DNA of 38,627 bases, taken from the NCBI GenBank assembly GCA_017961685.1, contig JAGCWW010000068.1, forward strand, positions 1 to 38,627, read 5' to 3'. The notes under the pieces were generated by a model. It searched no databases, was not told the origin of the DNA, and saw only the letters and a program-made list of their open reading frames with translations. Shown piece by piece: positions 7,030 through 16,613 of this stretch (position 1 is the stretch's first letter; the number at the start of each line of letters is the position of its first letter). A program made the translations under genes and the position numbers. The DNA is from Acholeplasmatales bacterium (GTDB lineage: Bacteria; Bacillota_I; Bacilli_A; Acholeplasmatales; JAEDCM01).

Positions 7030-8733
7030 ATGAAAGCAAGTAGAATGTTAATAGCAACTTTAAAAGAAGTACCAAATGATGCTGTAATACCTTCTCATAT
7101 TTTATTAATTAGAAGTGGTATGATTAAAAAGATGAGCGCAGGTATTTATAACTACCTACCTCTAGGACTACGTACTTTAAGAAAAGTTGAAAATATTATT
7201 AGAGAAGAAATGGATAAGGCTGGTGCTGAAGAAATATTATGTAGCTGCCTACAACCAAAAGAACTTTGGGAAGCAAGCGGTAGATGGTATAAATATGGTT
7301 CAGAATTAATGCGTATTAAAGATAGACATGATAGAGATTTCTGCCTAGCACCTACAGCTGAAGAAGTATTTACTGATTTAACTAGTGTTTTAGTAAAATC
7401 ATATAAGCAACTTCCTGTTATTCCATATCAAATTCAAACAAAGTATCGTGATGAATTCCGTCCTCGTTTTGGTTTAATGAGAAGTAGAGAATTTATTATG
7501 AAAGATGCTTATAGCTTTGATGTTGATACAGAAGGATTAGATAAATCTTATGATTTAATGTATAAGACATATGAAAAGATTTTTGATAGATTCCATCTAA
7601 ACTATAAAATAGTTTTAGCTGATAGTGGAGCTATTGGGGGAAATGGGTCTCATCAATTCATGGCTTTATCATCAACTGGTGAATCAGATATCATTTATTG
7701 TGATTGTGGTTATGCAGCTGATGCTGAAAAAGCAGAAAGTAAAGCTGAAGTAGCTGAAAAAGAAGAAATGTTATCTTTAGAAGAAGTTCATACTCCTAAC
7801 TTCAAGACTATTGAAGAAGTAGCTAACTTCTTAAATATTGATGTTAAAAAGACAGTTAAGGCTGTTGCTTATAGAGATTTAGAGCATAATAAAACAGTTA
7901 TTTGTTTTGTTAGAGGAGATAGAGACGTTAATGAAATTAAGGTTATTAATGAATTAGGCGTTTCAGAAGAATTAATCCGTATGGCTACACCTGAAGAAAT
8001 CGCTGAAATTGGCACAGTTGACGGATTTATGGGACCTATTGGTTTAAAAGAAGAAAATGTATTAATTGATATTGAAGTAACTAATATGTATAACTTTGTT
8101 GTTGGAGCAAATAAGAAAGATTACCATATTAAGAATGCTAATTTTAATAGGGACTTTAAAGGTAAAATCTTAGATTTAAGATTAGCAAAAGAGTCGGATT
8201 TATGTCCTATTTGTGGTAAACCAATGAAGTTAGAAAGAGGTATTGAAGTAGGTCAAGTATTTAAACTTCAAACTAAATATAGTGAAGCTATGGGATGTAC
8301 TTACCTAGATAAAAATGGTCAAACAGTTCCAATGGTAATGGGCTGTTATGGTATTGGTGTAACTAGAACTATGTCAGCTATTATTGAACAATATCATGAT
8401 GAATTCGGTATCAAGTGGCCACTAAATGTTGCCCCATATCATGTTGTAATAGTTCCAGCAAAATATACTGATCCAGCTCAACAAGAATTAGCTGATAAGA
8501 TTCATGATATGTTAAATGATACAAAAGTAGAAGTTATCTTAGATGATAGAGATGCATCACTAGGATTTAAGATGAAGGACTTTGAACTTATAGGTATTCC
8601 ATATATTATGATTGTTGGTAGAAGAGCTGCTGAGGGAATTGTAGAACTTAAGGATAGAATGACTAATGAAAAAGTTGAAATGCCTTATGAAGAAGCAATC
8701 AAAAAAATAGTTGAGGCTGTTGAGAATATCTAA
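7030..8733 (+). CDS. proS: Prolyl-tRNA synthetase, bacterial type
   Basis: A 567-residue class II synthetase for tRNA-Pro. Motif 1 lies near GIYNYLPLGLRTLRKVENIIREEM. Motif 2 is at YRDEFRPRFGLMRSREFIMKDAYSF, and motif 3 is the GCYGIGVTRTMSAI region. Residues of about 240-380 form the bacterial insertion (INS/YbaK-like) editing domain that clears Ala-tRNA-Pro, bounded by IIYCDCGYAADAEKAE and KESDLCPICGKPMKL. The C-terminal anticodon-binding domain reads PYHVVIVPAKYTDPAQQ. Length and domain order match the Bacillus and E. coli type. It lies 13 bp after gltX and overlaps the next gene by one base (TAATG). Confidence 0.95.
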   Translation: MKASRMLIATLKEVPNDAVIPSHILLIRSGMIKKMSAGIYNYLPLGLRTLRKVENIIREEMDKAGAEEILCSCLQPKELWEASGRWYKYGSELMRIKDRHDRDFCLAPTAEEVFTDLTSVLVKSYKQLPVIPYQIQTKYRDEFRPRFGLMRSREFIMKDAYSFDVDTEGLDKSYDLMYKTYEKIFDRFHLNYKIVLADSGAIGGNGSHQFMALSSTGESDIIYCDCGYAADAEKAESKAEVAEKEEMLSLEEVHTPNFKTIEEVANFLNIDVKKTVKAVAYRDLEHNKTVICFVRGDRDVNEIKVINELGVSEELIRMATPEEIAEIGTVDGFMGPIGLKEENVLIDIEVTNMYNFVVGANKKDYHIKNANFNRDFKGKILDLRLAKESDLCPICGKPMKLERGIEVGQVFKLQTKYSEAMGCTYLDKNGQTVPMVMGCYGIGVTRTMSAIIEQYHDEFGIKWPLNVAPYHVVIVPAKYTDPAQQELADKIHDMLNDTKVEVILDDRDASLGFKMKDFELIGIPYIMIVGRRAAEGIVELKDRMTNEKVEMPYEEAIKKIVEAVENI

Positions 8734-9023
8734 TGGCAAAGAAAAAAAGCAAATTTAAAATAACTTTAATTGTTTTAGTAACAATTTTCTCCTTATTTTT
8801 ATTTGGCTTTGGCTTATTCATGGTAATTTATAATTATGATATTTATACTGTAATTTTTGGTGTAATATTAATTATTATTTCCCTTTTAATTGGTGTAGGT
8901 GATATTTTACTAATTAAAAAATGGGAACCAAAGGATACTTTAGAAATAACTTATGGAGATAATCCAGAAATAAAGCAATTAGAAAAAGAAATAGAAGAAA
9001 TAAAAAAGAAAAACAACCTATAG
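8733..9023 (+). CDS. Small two-helix membrane protein of unknown function
   Basis: A 96-residue protein. A lysine-rich N-terminus (AKKKSKFK) is followed by two hydrophobic helices at about 9-32 and 38-62. A short charged tail ends in a likely coiled coil (EIKQLEKEIEEIKKKN). The start ATG shares a base with the proS stop (TAATG), so translation is probably coupled to proS. Both ends are predicted cytoplasmic by the positive-inside rule. I do not recognise a family and assign no function. Confidence 0.7.
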   Translation: MAKKKSKFKITLIVLVTIFSLFLFGFGLFMVIYNYDIYTVIFGVILIIISLLIGVGDILLIKKWEPKDTLEITYGDNPEIKQLEKEIEEIKKKNNL

Positions 9024-9041
9024 TTTTTCTTTTTTTTATAT

Positions 9042-9070
9042 AAACTCATCCTTTTGGGTGAGTTTTTTAT
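9042..9070 (+). terminator. Terminator of the gltX-proS operon
   Basis: AAACTCATCC, loop TTTT, GGGTGAGTTT (one G-U pair), followed by Ts. A near-identical copy ends the next gene at 16523-16550. Confidence 0.9.
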
Positions 9071-9098
9071 TATTTTTTTCATTCTTTCAGATGATTTA

Positions 9099-9155
9099 TT
9101 GACTTTTTAATTATTATAGAATAATAATGAAAAAATATTTTTTCATATAAAGGAG
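9099..9155 (+). promoter_or_regulatory. Promoter, leader and RBS of the giant surface-protein gene
   Basis: TTGACT at 9099-9104 is a good -35 box. TAATAA at 9122-9127 is 17 bases on, but the exact -10 is uncertain in this AT-rich tract. The block ends in TTCATATAAAGGAG, which with its preceding TTGACTT and TTATTATA words recurs before the downstream lipoprotein gene. Confidence 0.5.
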
Positions 9156-9164
9156 ATGTTAAAT

Positions 9165-12100
9165 ATGGAAAAAATAAAACATTTTATTTTTAAAAGTAGA
9201 TACGTCTTTACAATGCTAATTGCGTTATTAACAGTTTCATTTAGCGTATTACTTATAAAGGTACATGCTGCAACAAGTTATAGCGTTGATGGCTATACCT
9301 TTAATAAAGAATTATCAGGAGATTTGCCAAGTACTGCTGGTAATTATTATTTGGCTCATGATTATTATTTCCCAGATGAGGATTTTATGGTTACTAATAC
9401 CATTAGAATCTATTTAAATGGACATAATATTTATACAAATGGGCATAGAATTATAGTTGATTATGGTACACTTACTATTCATGATGATCATACTAATCAA
9501 ACTCTCTATGATATATCAGAAAGTAATGGTAAAGTAACTATTGGTAGTGGCAGTAAATCAATTATGGGTGGTTACATCACTGGTTCAGGAAGTAATGATT
9601 TAATTACTGTAGGTGGCGAATATGAAGGACACTTAGAACTAATTGGTGGTAACATCTTTGATAATGATGGATGCGGTGTAAGAATAGATAAAGGCTACTT
9701 CTATATGAAAGGCGGAAAAGTCACAGGTAATAGAGGTAGAGCTGGTGTATATGTTAATACTAATGGTTTATTTGAAATGGATGGTGGAAGCGTCGAATAT
9801 AACTATGGTTCAAGAGGCTTAGCTGGTGGTGTTTATCAATATGGTACAATGAGAGTTAATAAATCAGCATCTGTTGTTAACAATAAAAATGGAATAAAGA
9901 ATAGTGATGTTTTATTAGTTAATTCAAAAATTAATGTTCTTGGTGCTTTTACTGGTAATATTGGTATTGATAGTCAAATAACTACAGCTTTGACTTCAGG
10001 CTTTGGTCAATGGAATAGTTCAAAAAGACCAGAAGATTATTTCTTTAGTAATGATTCAACTAAATCAATAATATCAACAGGAAGCGGTTCAACATTAGAA
10101 GCAAAATTTGGTACTCCAAGCGAACAAACACATATGCATAATACTACTACATATACAGCATGGACTTATGCAACTAGCTTACCAAACATTGCAGGAAGTT
10201 ATTATTTAACAAAAGATGTTACTTTGCATAACGTTTGGGAAGTTCAAGATGGAATATTTAACATTTGCTTAAACGGACATAGTATAAATTTAGATGGTTA
10301 TTACATTAATATGAATAAGGCATCTACATTAAAAATATATGATTGTACTAGCGCAGTTCATCATTATCATTTAGATGAAACAGGATTAGGTGTTGTTGGT
10401 AGTGGTGGATATAGCTTTAATGGTGGATATATATATGGTGCAACAAATAATAGAGCTATCAATTTAACATCATCTGATAAATATAAGGAGTTCCATTTAT
10501 TAGGTGGTGCAATTATAGGTAATAGCGCAGGAGCTATTTCTTTTGAATATTATAAATGTAAATGTTATTTATATGGTGGTTATGTTGTTGGTAATACAAC
10601 ACAGTATGCGGGAGAAAAAAATGGTAGTGCCGTATATGGTGATGATAACGGCAACTTATATTTAAAAAATGTTACTATTGAAAATAATAGAACATATGAT
10701 AAAGGTTCAGCTATATGGATTTTAAAAACTGGAACTGTAACCCCATATGGTGAAAGCTATGTACGTCTTAGCGGTGGTAATGTAATAGTTTATAATAACA
10801 CTAATATTATTGGTGAGAGTGCTAACTTATTATATGAAAGTGGTAGAAGAATATATGTTGATGATAAAATAGATAATTCTCTAATAGGTATTTATGTAAA
10901 AACAACAGTAAATAATAATTATATAACTGCTAATTATGGTCAAAATGGTAATTCTTATCAAAATGTAGATACATATTTTAAGTCTGATGTTCCAACTGAA
11001 ATCATTTCATATGGAGGAACTAATTATGTTGATGTAACTATAAATAGTGGACATAATCATGGATCACAAAGTTATATTGCTCAAACTTTATCATCCAATT
11101 TCTATTCATCTATAAACAATAACTACTATTATTATTTAGGCGGAGATTATGTATTTAGAGGGGATTGGACAGTACCTGCAAGTACAGCAGGATACACTTA
11201 CACAATTTGTTTATGCGGACATAAGATGGATTTGAATAATTATTCTATTATTGTACCTGCAAATGCTAATTTAGTAATCGAAGATTGTTCAAATAGAATT
11301 AATAGATATTATATAAATGATAACGGCTTAGCAGTGATTGATAGAATTAATGGAGATAAGGAATTTGTTGGTGGCTATATCTTTGATAGTACATCAAGAC
11401 CAAGTAATAAATCATTCTTTAATATTACTGGTGGATCATTAACACTAAAAAATGTAAGTATTATAGGAGCAAATACAACTAATGGAGCTATTAATCTATC
11501 AAGCGGCAATGGCTTTCTTACTATGGAAAATAATATCATAGCAGGTTGTAAAGCTACAAGTGGTGCAGCAATCAATTCAAGTAGTACAAGTAATACAACA
11601 ATACGTATCACTAATTCTAAAATTTTATATAATACATCTACTGAAAAAGGTGGCGCTATTAATTTATATGGTGCACAATTAAGTATTCGTAATTCAGATA
11701 TTAGTTATAACAAATCTACTAGTAGTAATGGAGGAGCAATATATAATAGTGCTTCATACACAACTATATATATTTATTCAAGTAATCTTTCTCATAATGA
11801 ATCTTATTATAGTGGAGGAGCATTATATCTTAATTCAGGATCAGTTTATATTAATGATAGTAATTTAAGTTATAATAAAGGAAGCAATGGTGGAGCAATC
11901 TATAGTGGCGCATACCTTACATTAAAAAATGCAGTAATAAATTATAATGAAGCAAAAGGAACTTATGGTAGAGGTGGAGGTATTTACAATACTTATAACT
12001 TATACTTTGATACTTATGCATTAATCGAAAATAACAAAGCAGCCGAATTTAATTTAACAAATAATTCAGGTGGTGCTGGTTTATATAATAATAAAAACAT

Positions 12101-15100
12101 ATTCTTAAAAGGCAAAGTATTAATAATGAATAATTATAGTTCAAACAATAAGGGAAGTAACTTATTGCTTGGTAGTGCTTCAAATGATTCTCATGTATAT
12201 GTAAATGGCTCTTTAACTGGTTCAAAAATATATGTTGGTTCAGTTGATGAAGGGTGTAAAGTTACAACTGATTATTCTACTTATAATAGTGGAATAGCAG
12301 CTTCAACTTACTTCTATAAAGATAGCGAAGAGTGTACAAGTATGAATGCAACATTAGTTATGCATGATGGGGAAGTATGGATACATTCACATAATATTGT
12401 ATTTCAAACAATCAGTGGTAAAACTAATGAACTAAAAGTAACTTGTAGTGCTTCAGGTTGTGATGATTCATCATTTAGTAATATAGTTTTAACCGCAAAC
12501 GATAAAACTTATGATGGTGCTACTTATGTAGCAACTATAGATGTTTCAACACTTGAAAGTGAAACAGGTATAGTTATAAATCCAAGTATTACTTATACTA
12601 AAAAAGGTTATTCAACAAGCGTTACTCCTAAAGCTGCAGGTACTTATACTGCAAAAGCAGTATTCACATATAACGGCACAAACTACACATTAACTAAAGA
12701 TTTTTCAATTAATAAGAAGGCTGTTGATGTAACTAACATTCAAGTTTATGATAAGAAATATGATGGAACAGATACTGCAAACTTCTATATTGATGATTAT
12801 ATGGAAATAATTGGAGTTGTTTCAGGTGATAATGTAACTATTTCCGAAATAATAGCACATTATGATAATAAAAATGCTGGAACAAATAAGGATGTATATG
12901 TTACAGAAATAATATTTGGTGGAACAGATGGTAGTAATTATACTGCATCAGAAACCATCCTTAGCACAGTATTAAAAGGCAACATTGGCAAGAAGCAAAT
13001 AACAGTAACTGGAATTACAGCTAATAATAAAATATATGATGGAAATAAAACAGCTACATTAAATACAAGCAATATGGTAGTAGAAGGTGTTCTTAGTGGC
13101 GATATTCTAACAGTAGATCCTAGCGGAAATTTTAATAATAAAAATGTTGGAGATGGGAAAACAATTATAATTTCTTATACATTAACTGGTCAAGATTCAG
13201 GCAATTATGGTATAAAAACAACAACTAGTCAGGAAACTACAACAGCAAATATAACTAAAAAAGATTTAATATTTACTGGTGTTACTGCAATTGATAAAAC
13301 ATATGATGGAAATACTGAAGTTAGTTTAAATACAGAAAATATGCAAGTTACTGGAAAAGTTGGCAATGATGCTGTTGGATATACAATTACAGGTTCATTT
13401 AGTGATAAAAATGTAGGAAATAAGATAGTAAATATAGTGTTTGAAATAAACGGCTCACAAGCAGGTAATTATAAAGTATCTGAAAGTAGCCAAGCTACAA
13501 CAACAGCTACTATTTTCCAAAGAGAAATAACAATAACTAAAGACATTAAGGCTAATAATAAGGTGTATGATGGAACAACTGATGCTATATTAGATTTAAG
13601 CAATGTAGTATTTGTTGGAAAAATTGAAGATGACATAATAATAGCTGAAGGTACTGGTGTTTTTGATAATAAGAATGTTGGTGATAATAAAACTGTAACT
13701 ATTTCTAGCATAGAATTTAGTGGAAAAGATGGATCAAACTATAAGTTAGCAGAAACTGGTAACCAAACAAGTACAACAGCAAATATTACAGCTAAGAAAG
13801 TAACAGTTTCTAATATTAAGGTAAATAATAAGTCTTATGATGGAACAACTTATGTTTATTTCTCATATTTAGATGTTGTAATTGATGGTAAGATTAATGG
13901 TGATACTTTAACTGTTACAGCAAAAGGTGCATATTCTGATCTAAATGCTGGAGATGATATATTAGTTAATATTACAAAGATTATCTTAGCTGGTGCTGAT
14001 GCAGCTAACTATGAGGTATCAGATGATAGTCAAACTGTTGCTTATGGTCATATTGGAAAAATTACAATGTATCCAACTGCAACTAACTATACAGGTACTT
14101 ATGATAAGAACCCTCATACAATTAAAGTTACTGAAAGTATTGAAGGTTCAACTATTACTTATTCAACATCACAATATGGACCATATAGTGAAGAAGAAAT
14201 AACATACGTAAATGTAGGAACATATATTGTTTATTATAAAGTAGAGCATGTTAACTATAATACAGTTAGTGGATATGCTAAAGTTATTATTGATAAAAAA
14301 GATGTAACAGTTTCTGGAATTATTGGTATTTCAAAAATTTATGATGGAAATACTACAGTAGAACTTGATTATACTAATGCAAGCTTTGATGGTATTATTT
14401 CTGGTGATAGTCTAGAAATCGCTAGTGCAAACGGAACATTTAATGATAAGAATGTTGGAACTAATAAAGAAGTCATTATTTCTAATTTAGTTTTAGGCGG
14501 ATTATCAATTGATAATTATAAATTAGCATTTGGTTACCAAATATCAACAACTTCTAGTATTACACCTAAAGAAGTAACAGTTTCAGGAATTGAAGCAAAT
14601 AATAAAGTATATGATGGAAATACAGAAGCTAGCCTAAAGTATGAAAATGTTCAATTTACAGGTTTAGTTAGTGGTGATAATCTAACTGTTAGTGCAACAG
14701 GTGAATATAGCGATGCTAATTATGGAGCTGATAAAGTAGTTACAATCTCTAATATCGTTTTAGGTGGAACTGATGCAGCTAACTACATTTTAGCAACTAC
14801 AGGCAATCAAGAAAGTACTTATTCATCAATTACTAAAAATATAATGAATTTAACAGCTTCTAACTATGAGGGAACTTATGATGGATCACCTCATACAATA
14901 ACTATTAGTGGAACTCCTGATGGAGCAACAATCAAGTACTCTACATCAGAAAATGGTAATTATAATACAGATGTTATTAGTTATACTAATGCAGGAACAT
15001 ATACAATTTATTATTTAGTTGAATGTGATAATTATGAAGATGTAACTGGTTGTGAAATAGTAATCATTAATAAAAAAGAAGTAACAGTTGATTACATTAG

Positions 15101-16493
15101 AGCAAATGATAAGACATATGATGGAACAAAAGATGTTACTTTAAATTATGAAGATGTAACTATTGATGGAATAATTAATGGTGATAATTTAACAGTTAGT
15201 GCTACAGGTATTTTTGATAGTAAAGATGCCGATGAAGATATTGTAGTTTACATTTCAAATATCACTTTAATTGGTGAAGTAGCTAATAATTATATTTTAA
15301 GTGAAGACTGTCAAACTACTACAACAGCTAATATTTCTAAGAAGGAAATTACAATTTCTGGAATTAAAGCTAATAATAAAGAAGTAGACGGAAATACAAC
15401 TGCTACACTAGATTTCAGTCAAGTAGTATATGATGGTATTGTAGAAGGTGAAGTATTAGAAATTAGTGCATCTGGATCATTTAGTGATGCTTTAGTTGAA
15501 AATAATAAAGTAGTTACAATTTCTAATTTAACATTAGTTGGTGATTATGCATCTAACTACATTTTATCAAGTGCTTCACAAACTGAAGCTATCGCCAATA
15601 TTACAAAGTTATTAATGACTGAACCAACAGTTTCTGCCTATACTGGTACTTATGATAAAGAAGCTCATACAATTACAATAACTGATATTCTTGAAGGTGC
15701 AACAGTTACTTACTCAAATAAAGAAAATGGCGAATATAGCGCAACTGAGCTATTATTCACAAATGCTGGAACTTATACAATTTACTATAAGATTGAAAAA
15801 GAAGACTATGAAACAATTTATGGAAGTGCAAAAGTTGTAATTAATAAAAAGCAAGTAACAGTATCTAATATTCTAGTAAGTAATAAAGTATATGATGGTA
15901 CAACTAACGCAACAGTTAATACAGAAAATGCTACAATTAGTGGTATAGTATCTGGTGATAAAGTAAGTGTAAGTTGTACAGGTGCATTTGCTGATAAGAA
16001 TGTTGGTGAAAACAAGATTGTTAACTTAACTAACATGACTATTAACAATTCTAACTATGAATTAAGTAGTAATAGTCAAACAACAGCTAAAGCAAATATT
16101 ACTAAAAAGCAAGTAGTAATTAGTGGTATTATAGCTAAAGATAAGCATGAAAGTGCAGTTGATAATGTTGAATTTGATTATAGTGAAGTTACAATTAATG
16201 GATTAGTTTCTGGTGATAACTTAACAGTTTCTGCAGATGGTAGATTTGTTGATACAACTGCTGGAGAAAATAAAGTTATTGAAATCACTGATTTAGAATT
16301 AAATGGTGAAGATTCATCTAACTATGAAATTAACGTTGTTGAATCGCAAAAAGAAGCTACAGCTACAATTTGGAAAGAAGGAAAGCACAAATCAAATGCT
16401 GGAATAGTAGTTCTAATTGTAGTACTTGCAGTAGTAGTTCTTGGTGCAGGTGCAGCAACAACAGTCGTTCTATTCATTAAGAAAAAAGCTTAA
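9165..16493 (+). CDS. Giant membrane-anchored surface protein: beta-helix modules plus YDG-type Ig-like repeats
   Basis: A 2442-residue exported protein. Residues 1-36 form a signal peptide ending VHAA. Residues of about 41-1074 are three right-handed beta-helix modules. Modules 2 and 3 open with HMHN or HNHG, and all three use a version of the AG-YYL and LNGH words; the third is full of GGAIYN or GGALY turns as in Pmp/adhesin passengers. A linker with C-SASGC leads to residues 1186-2405: eleven YDG-type domains (xNKxYDGxT, SGDxLTVxAxG, DKNVG, NYxL), interrupted by three Ig-like units carrying YTGTYDK-HTI. The C-terminus is a single hydrophobic helix followed by KKKA, with no LPXTG sorting motif, so anchoring is by the membrane. 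The ATG at 9165 is 9 bases after AAGGAG and is preferred over 9156. The likely role is adhesion or a surface stalk; a ligand cannot be inferred. Confidence 0.9.
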   Translation: MEKIKHFIFKSRYVFTMLIALLTVSFSVLLIKVHAATSYSVDGYTFNKELSGDLPSTAGNYYLAHDYYFPDEDFMVTNTIRIYLNGHNIYTNGHRIIVDYGTLTIHDDHTNQTLYDISESNGKVTIGSGSKSIMGGYITGSGSNDLITVGGEYEGHLELIGGNIFDNDGCGVRIDKGYFYMKGGKVTGNRGRAGVYVNTNGLFEMDGGSVEYNYGSRGLAGGVYQYGTMRVNKSASVVNNKNGIKNSDVLLVNSKINVLGAFTGNIGIDSQITTALTSGFGQWNSSKRPEDYFFSNDSTKSIISTGSGSTLEAKFGTPSEQTHMHNTTTYTAWTYATSLPNIAGSYYLTKDVTLHNVWEVQDGIFNICLNGHSINLDGYYINMNKASTLKIYDCTSAVHHYHLDETGLGVVGSGGYSFNGGYIYGATNNRAINLTSSDKYKEFHLLGGAIIGNSAGAISFEYYKCKCYLYGGYVVGNTTQYAGEKNGSAVYGDDNGNLYLKNVTIENNRTYDKGSAIWILKTGTVTPYGESYVRLSGGNVIVYNNTNIIGESANLLYESGRRIYVDDKIDNSLIGIYVKTTVNNNYITANYGQNGNSYQNVDTYFKSDVPTEIISYGGTNYVDVTINSGHNHGSQSYIAQTLSSNFYSSINNNYYYYLGGDYVFRGDWTVPASTAGYTYTICLCGHKMDLNNYSIIVPANANLVIEDCSNRINRYYINDNGLAVIDRINGDKEFVGGYIFDSTSRPSNKSFFNITGGSLTLKNVSIIGANTTNGAINLSSGNGFLTMENNIIAGCKATSGAAINSSSTSNTTIRITNSKILYNTSTEKGGAINLYGAQLSIRNSDISYNKSTSSNGGAIYNSASYTTIYIYSSNLSHNESYYSGGALYLNSGSVYINDSNLSYNKGSNGGAIYSGAYLTLKNAVINYNEAKGTYGRGGGIYNTYNLYFDTYALIENNKAAEFNLTNNSGGAGLYNNKNIFLKGKVLIMNNYSSNNKGSNLLLGSASNDSHVYVNGSLTGSKIYVGSVDEGCKVTTDYSTYNSGIAASTYFYKDSEECTSMNATLVMHDGEVWIHSHNIVFQTISGKTNELKVTCSASGCDDSSFSNIVLTANDKTYDGATYVATIDVSTLESETGIVINPSITYTKKGYSTSVTPKAAGTYTAKAVFTYNGTNYTLTKDFSINKKAVDVTNIQVYDKKYDGTDTANFYIDDYMEIIGVVSGDNVTISEIIAHYDNKNAGTNKDVYVTEIIFGGTDGSNYTASETILSTVLKGNIGKKQITVTGITANNKIYDGNKTATLNTSNMVVEGVLSGDILTVDPSGNFNNKNVGDGKTIIISYTLTGQDSGNYGIKTTTSQETTTANITKKDLIFTGVTAIDKTYDGNTEVSLNTENMQVTGKVGNDAVGYTITGSFSDKNVGNKIVNIVFEINGSQAGNYKVSESSQATTTATIFQREITITKDIKANNKVYDGTTDAILDLSNVVFVGKIEDDIIIAEGTGVFDNKNVGDNKTVTISSIEFSGKDGSNYKLAETGNQTSTTANITAKKVTVSNIKVNNKSYDGTTYVYFSYLDVVIDGKINGDTLTVTAKGAYSDLNAGDDILVNITKIILAGADAANYEVSDDSQTVAYGHIGKITMYPTATNYTGTYDKNPHTIKVTESIEGSTITYSTSQYGPYSEEEITYVNVGTYIVYYKVEHVNYNTVSGYAKVIIDKKDVTVSGIIGISKIYDGNTTVELDYTNASFDGIISGDSLEIASANGTFNDKNVGTNKEVIISNLVLGGLSIDNYKLAFGYQISTTSSITPKEVTVSGIEANNKVYDGNTEASLKYENVQFTGLVSGDNLTVSATGEYSDANYGADKVVTISNIVLGGTDAANYILATTGNQESTYSSITKNIMNLTASNYEGTYDGSPHTITISGTPDGATIKYSTSENGNYNTDVISYTNAGTYTIYYLVECDNYEDVTGCEIVIINKKEVTVDYIRANDKTYDGTKDVTLNYEDVTIDGIINGDNLTVSATGIFDSKDADEDIVVYISNITLIGEVANNYILSEDCQTTTTANISKKEITISGIKANNKEVDGNTTATLDFSQVVYDGIVEGEVLEISASGSFSDALVENNKVVTISNLTLVGDYASNYILSSASQTEAIANITKLLMTEPTVSAYTGTYDKEAHTITITDILEGATVTYSNKENGEYSATELLFTNAGTYTIYYKIEKEDYETIYGSAKVVINKKQVTVSNILVSNKVYDGTTNATVNTENATISGIVSGDKVSVSCTGAFADKNVGENKIVNLTNMTINNSNYELSSNSQTTAKANITKKQVVISGIIAKDKHESAVDNVEFDYSEVTINGLVSGDNLTVSADGRFVDTTAGENKVIEITDLELNGEDSSNYEINVVESQKEATATIWKEGKHKSNAGIVVLIVVLAVVVLGAGAATTVVLFIKKKA
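11640..12120 (+). repeat. GGAI/GGAL beta-helix turn repeats in the giant surface protein
   Basis: Coding repeat of roughly 20-30 residues. Six turns carry GGAINLYG, GGAIYNSA, GGALYLNS, GGAIYSGA, GGGIYNTY and GGAGLYNN, each followed by short alternating beta strands and SYNKS or SHNES-like ends. This resembles the repeats of polymorphic membrane proteins and other beta-helix adhesins. Confidence 0.75.
12720..16379 (+). repeat. Eleven tandem YDG-type domains (about 86-92 residues each)
   Basis: Units begin at about 12720, 12996, 13263, 13524, 13800, 14301, 14571, 15078, 15345, 15852 and 16110. Each opens VTVSGI-x-NNKxYDG and closes NYxL-x-TTTANITKK. The tenth-last positions vary: unit nine has VDG for YDG, and the last unit has lost YDG (KDKHESAVDN). 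Ig-like spacers sit at 14061, 14841 and 15609. Confidence 0.85.
14061..16379 (+). repeat. Three-fold super-repeat: one Ig-like unit plus two YDG units
   Basis: Boundaries 14061-14840, 14841-15608 and 15609-16379 give unit lengths of 780, 768 and 771 bases. Each contains, in order, a spacer with YxGTYD-HTI and NAGTYTIYY-like words, then two YDG domains. This indicates amplification of a 257-260-residue block. Confidence 0.8.
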
Positions 16494-16522
16494 AAGCATA
16501 ATTATAGAATAAAATAATTATA

Positions 16523-16550
16523 AAAACTCATCCTTTCGGGTGAGTTTTTT
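16523..16550 (+). terminator. Terminator of the giant surface-protein gene
   Basis: AAAACTCATCC, loop TTTC, GGGTGAGTTTTTT. It is nearly the same sequence as the terminator at 9042-9070. Confidence 0.9.
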
Positions 16551-16551
16551 A

Positions 16552-16604
16552 TTGACTTATTATTATATAATAAAAATGAATTATATTTTGTTCATATAAA
16601 GGAG
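16552..16604 (+). promoter_or_regulatory. Promoter, leader and RBS of the lipoprotein gene
   Basis: TTGACT at 16552-16557 abuts the terminator. TATAAT occurs at 16566-16571 but only 8 bases later, so the true -10 is unclear. The segment ends TTCATATAAAGGAG, shared with 9099-9155. Confidence 0.45.
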
Positions 16605-16613
16605 ATGAGTAAT

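Noticed and set aside
11375..16048. Minus-strand open frames inside the giant surface gene (11375-11611, 13469-13711, 15818-16048)
   Set aside because: They are hydrophobic mirror translations of repetitive Ser/Thr/Asn codons, without ribosome binding sites or family features.
12720..16379. Possible CRISPR-like or tandem DNA repeat array
   Set aside because: The periodicity is about 260-277 bases, diverged at DNA level and in frame with protein domains. It is a coding repeat.
16380..16493. LPXTG-type sorting signal at the C-terminus of the giant protein
   Set aside because: There is a hydrophobic helix and KKKA tail but no LPXTG-like pentapeptide before it, so sortase attachment is not supported.
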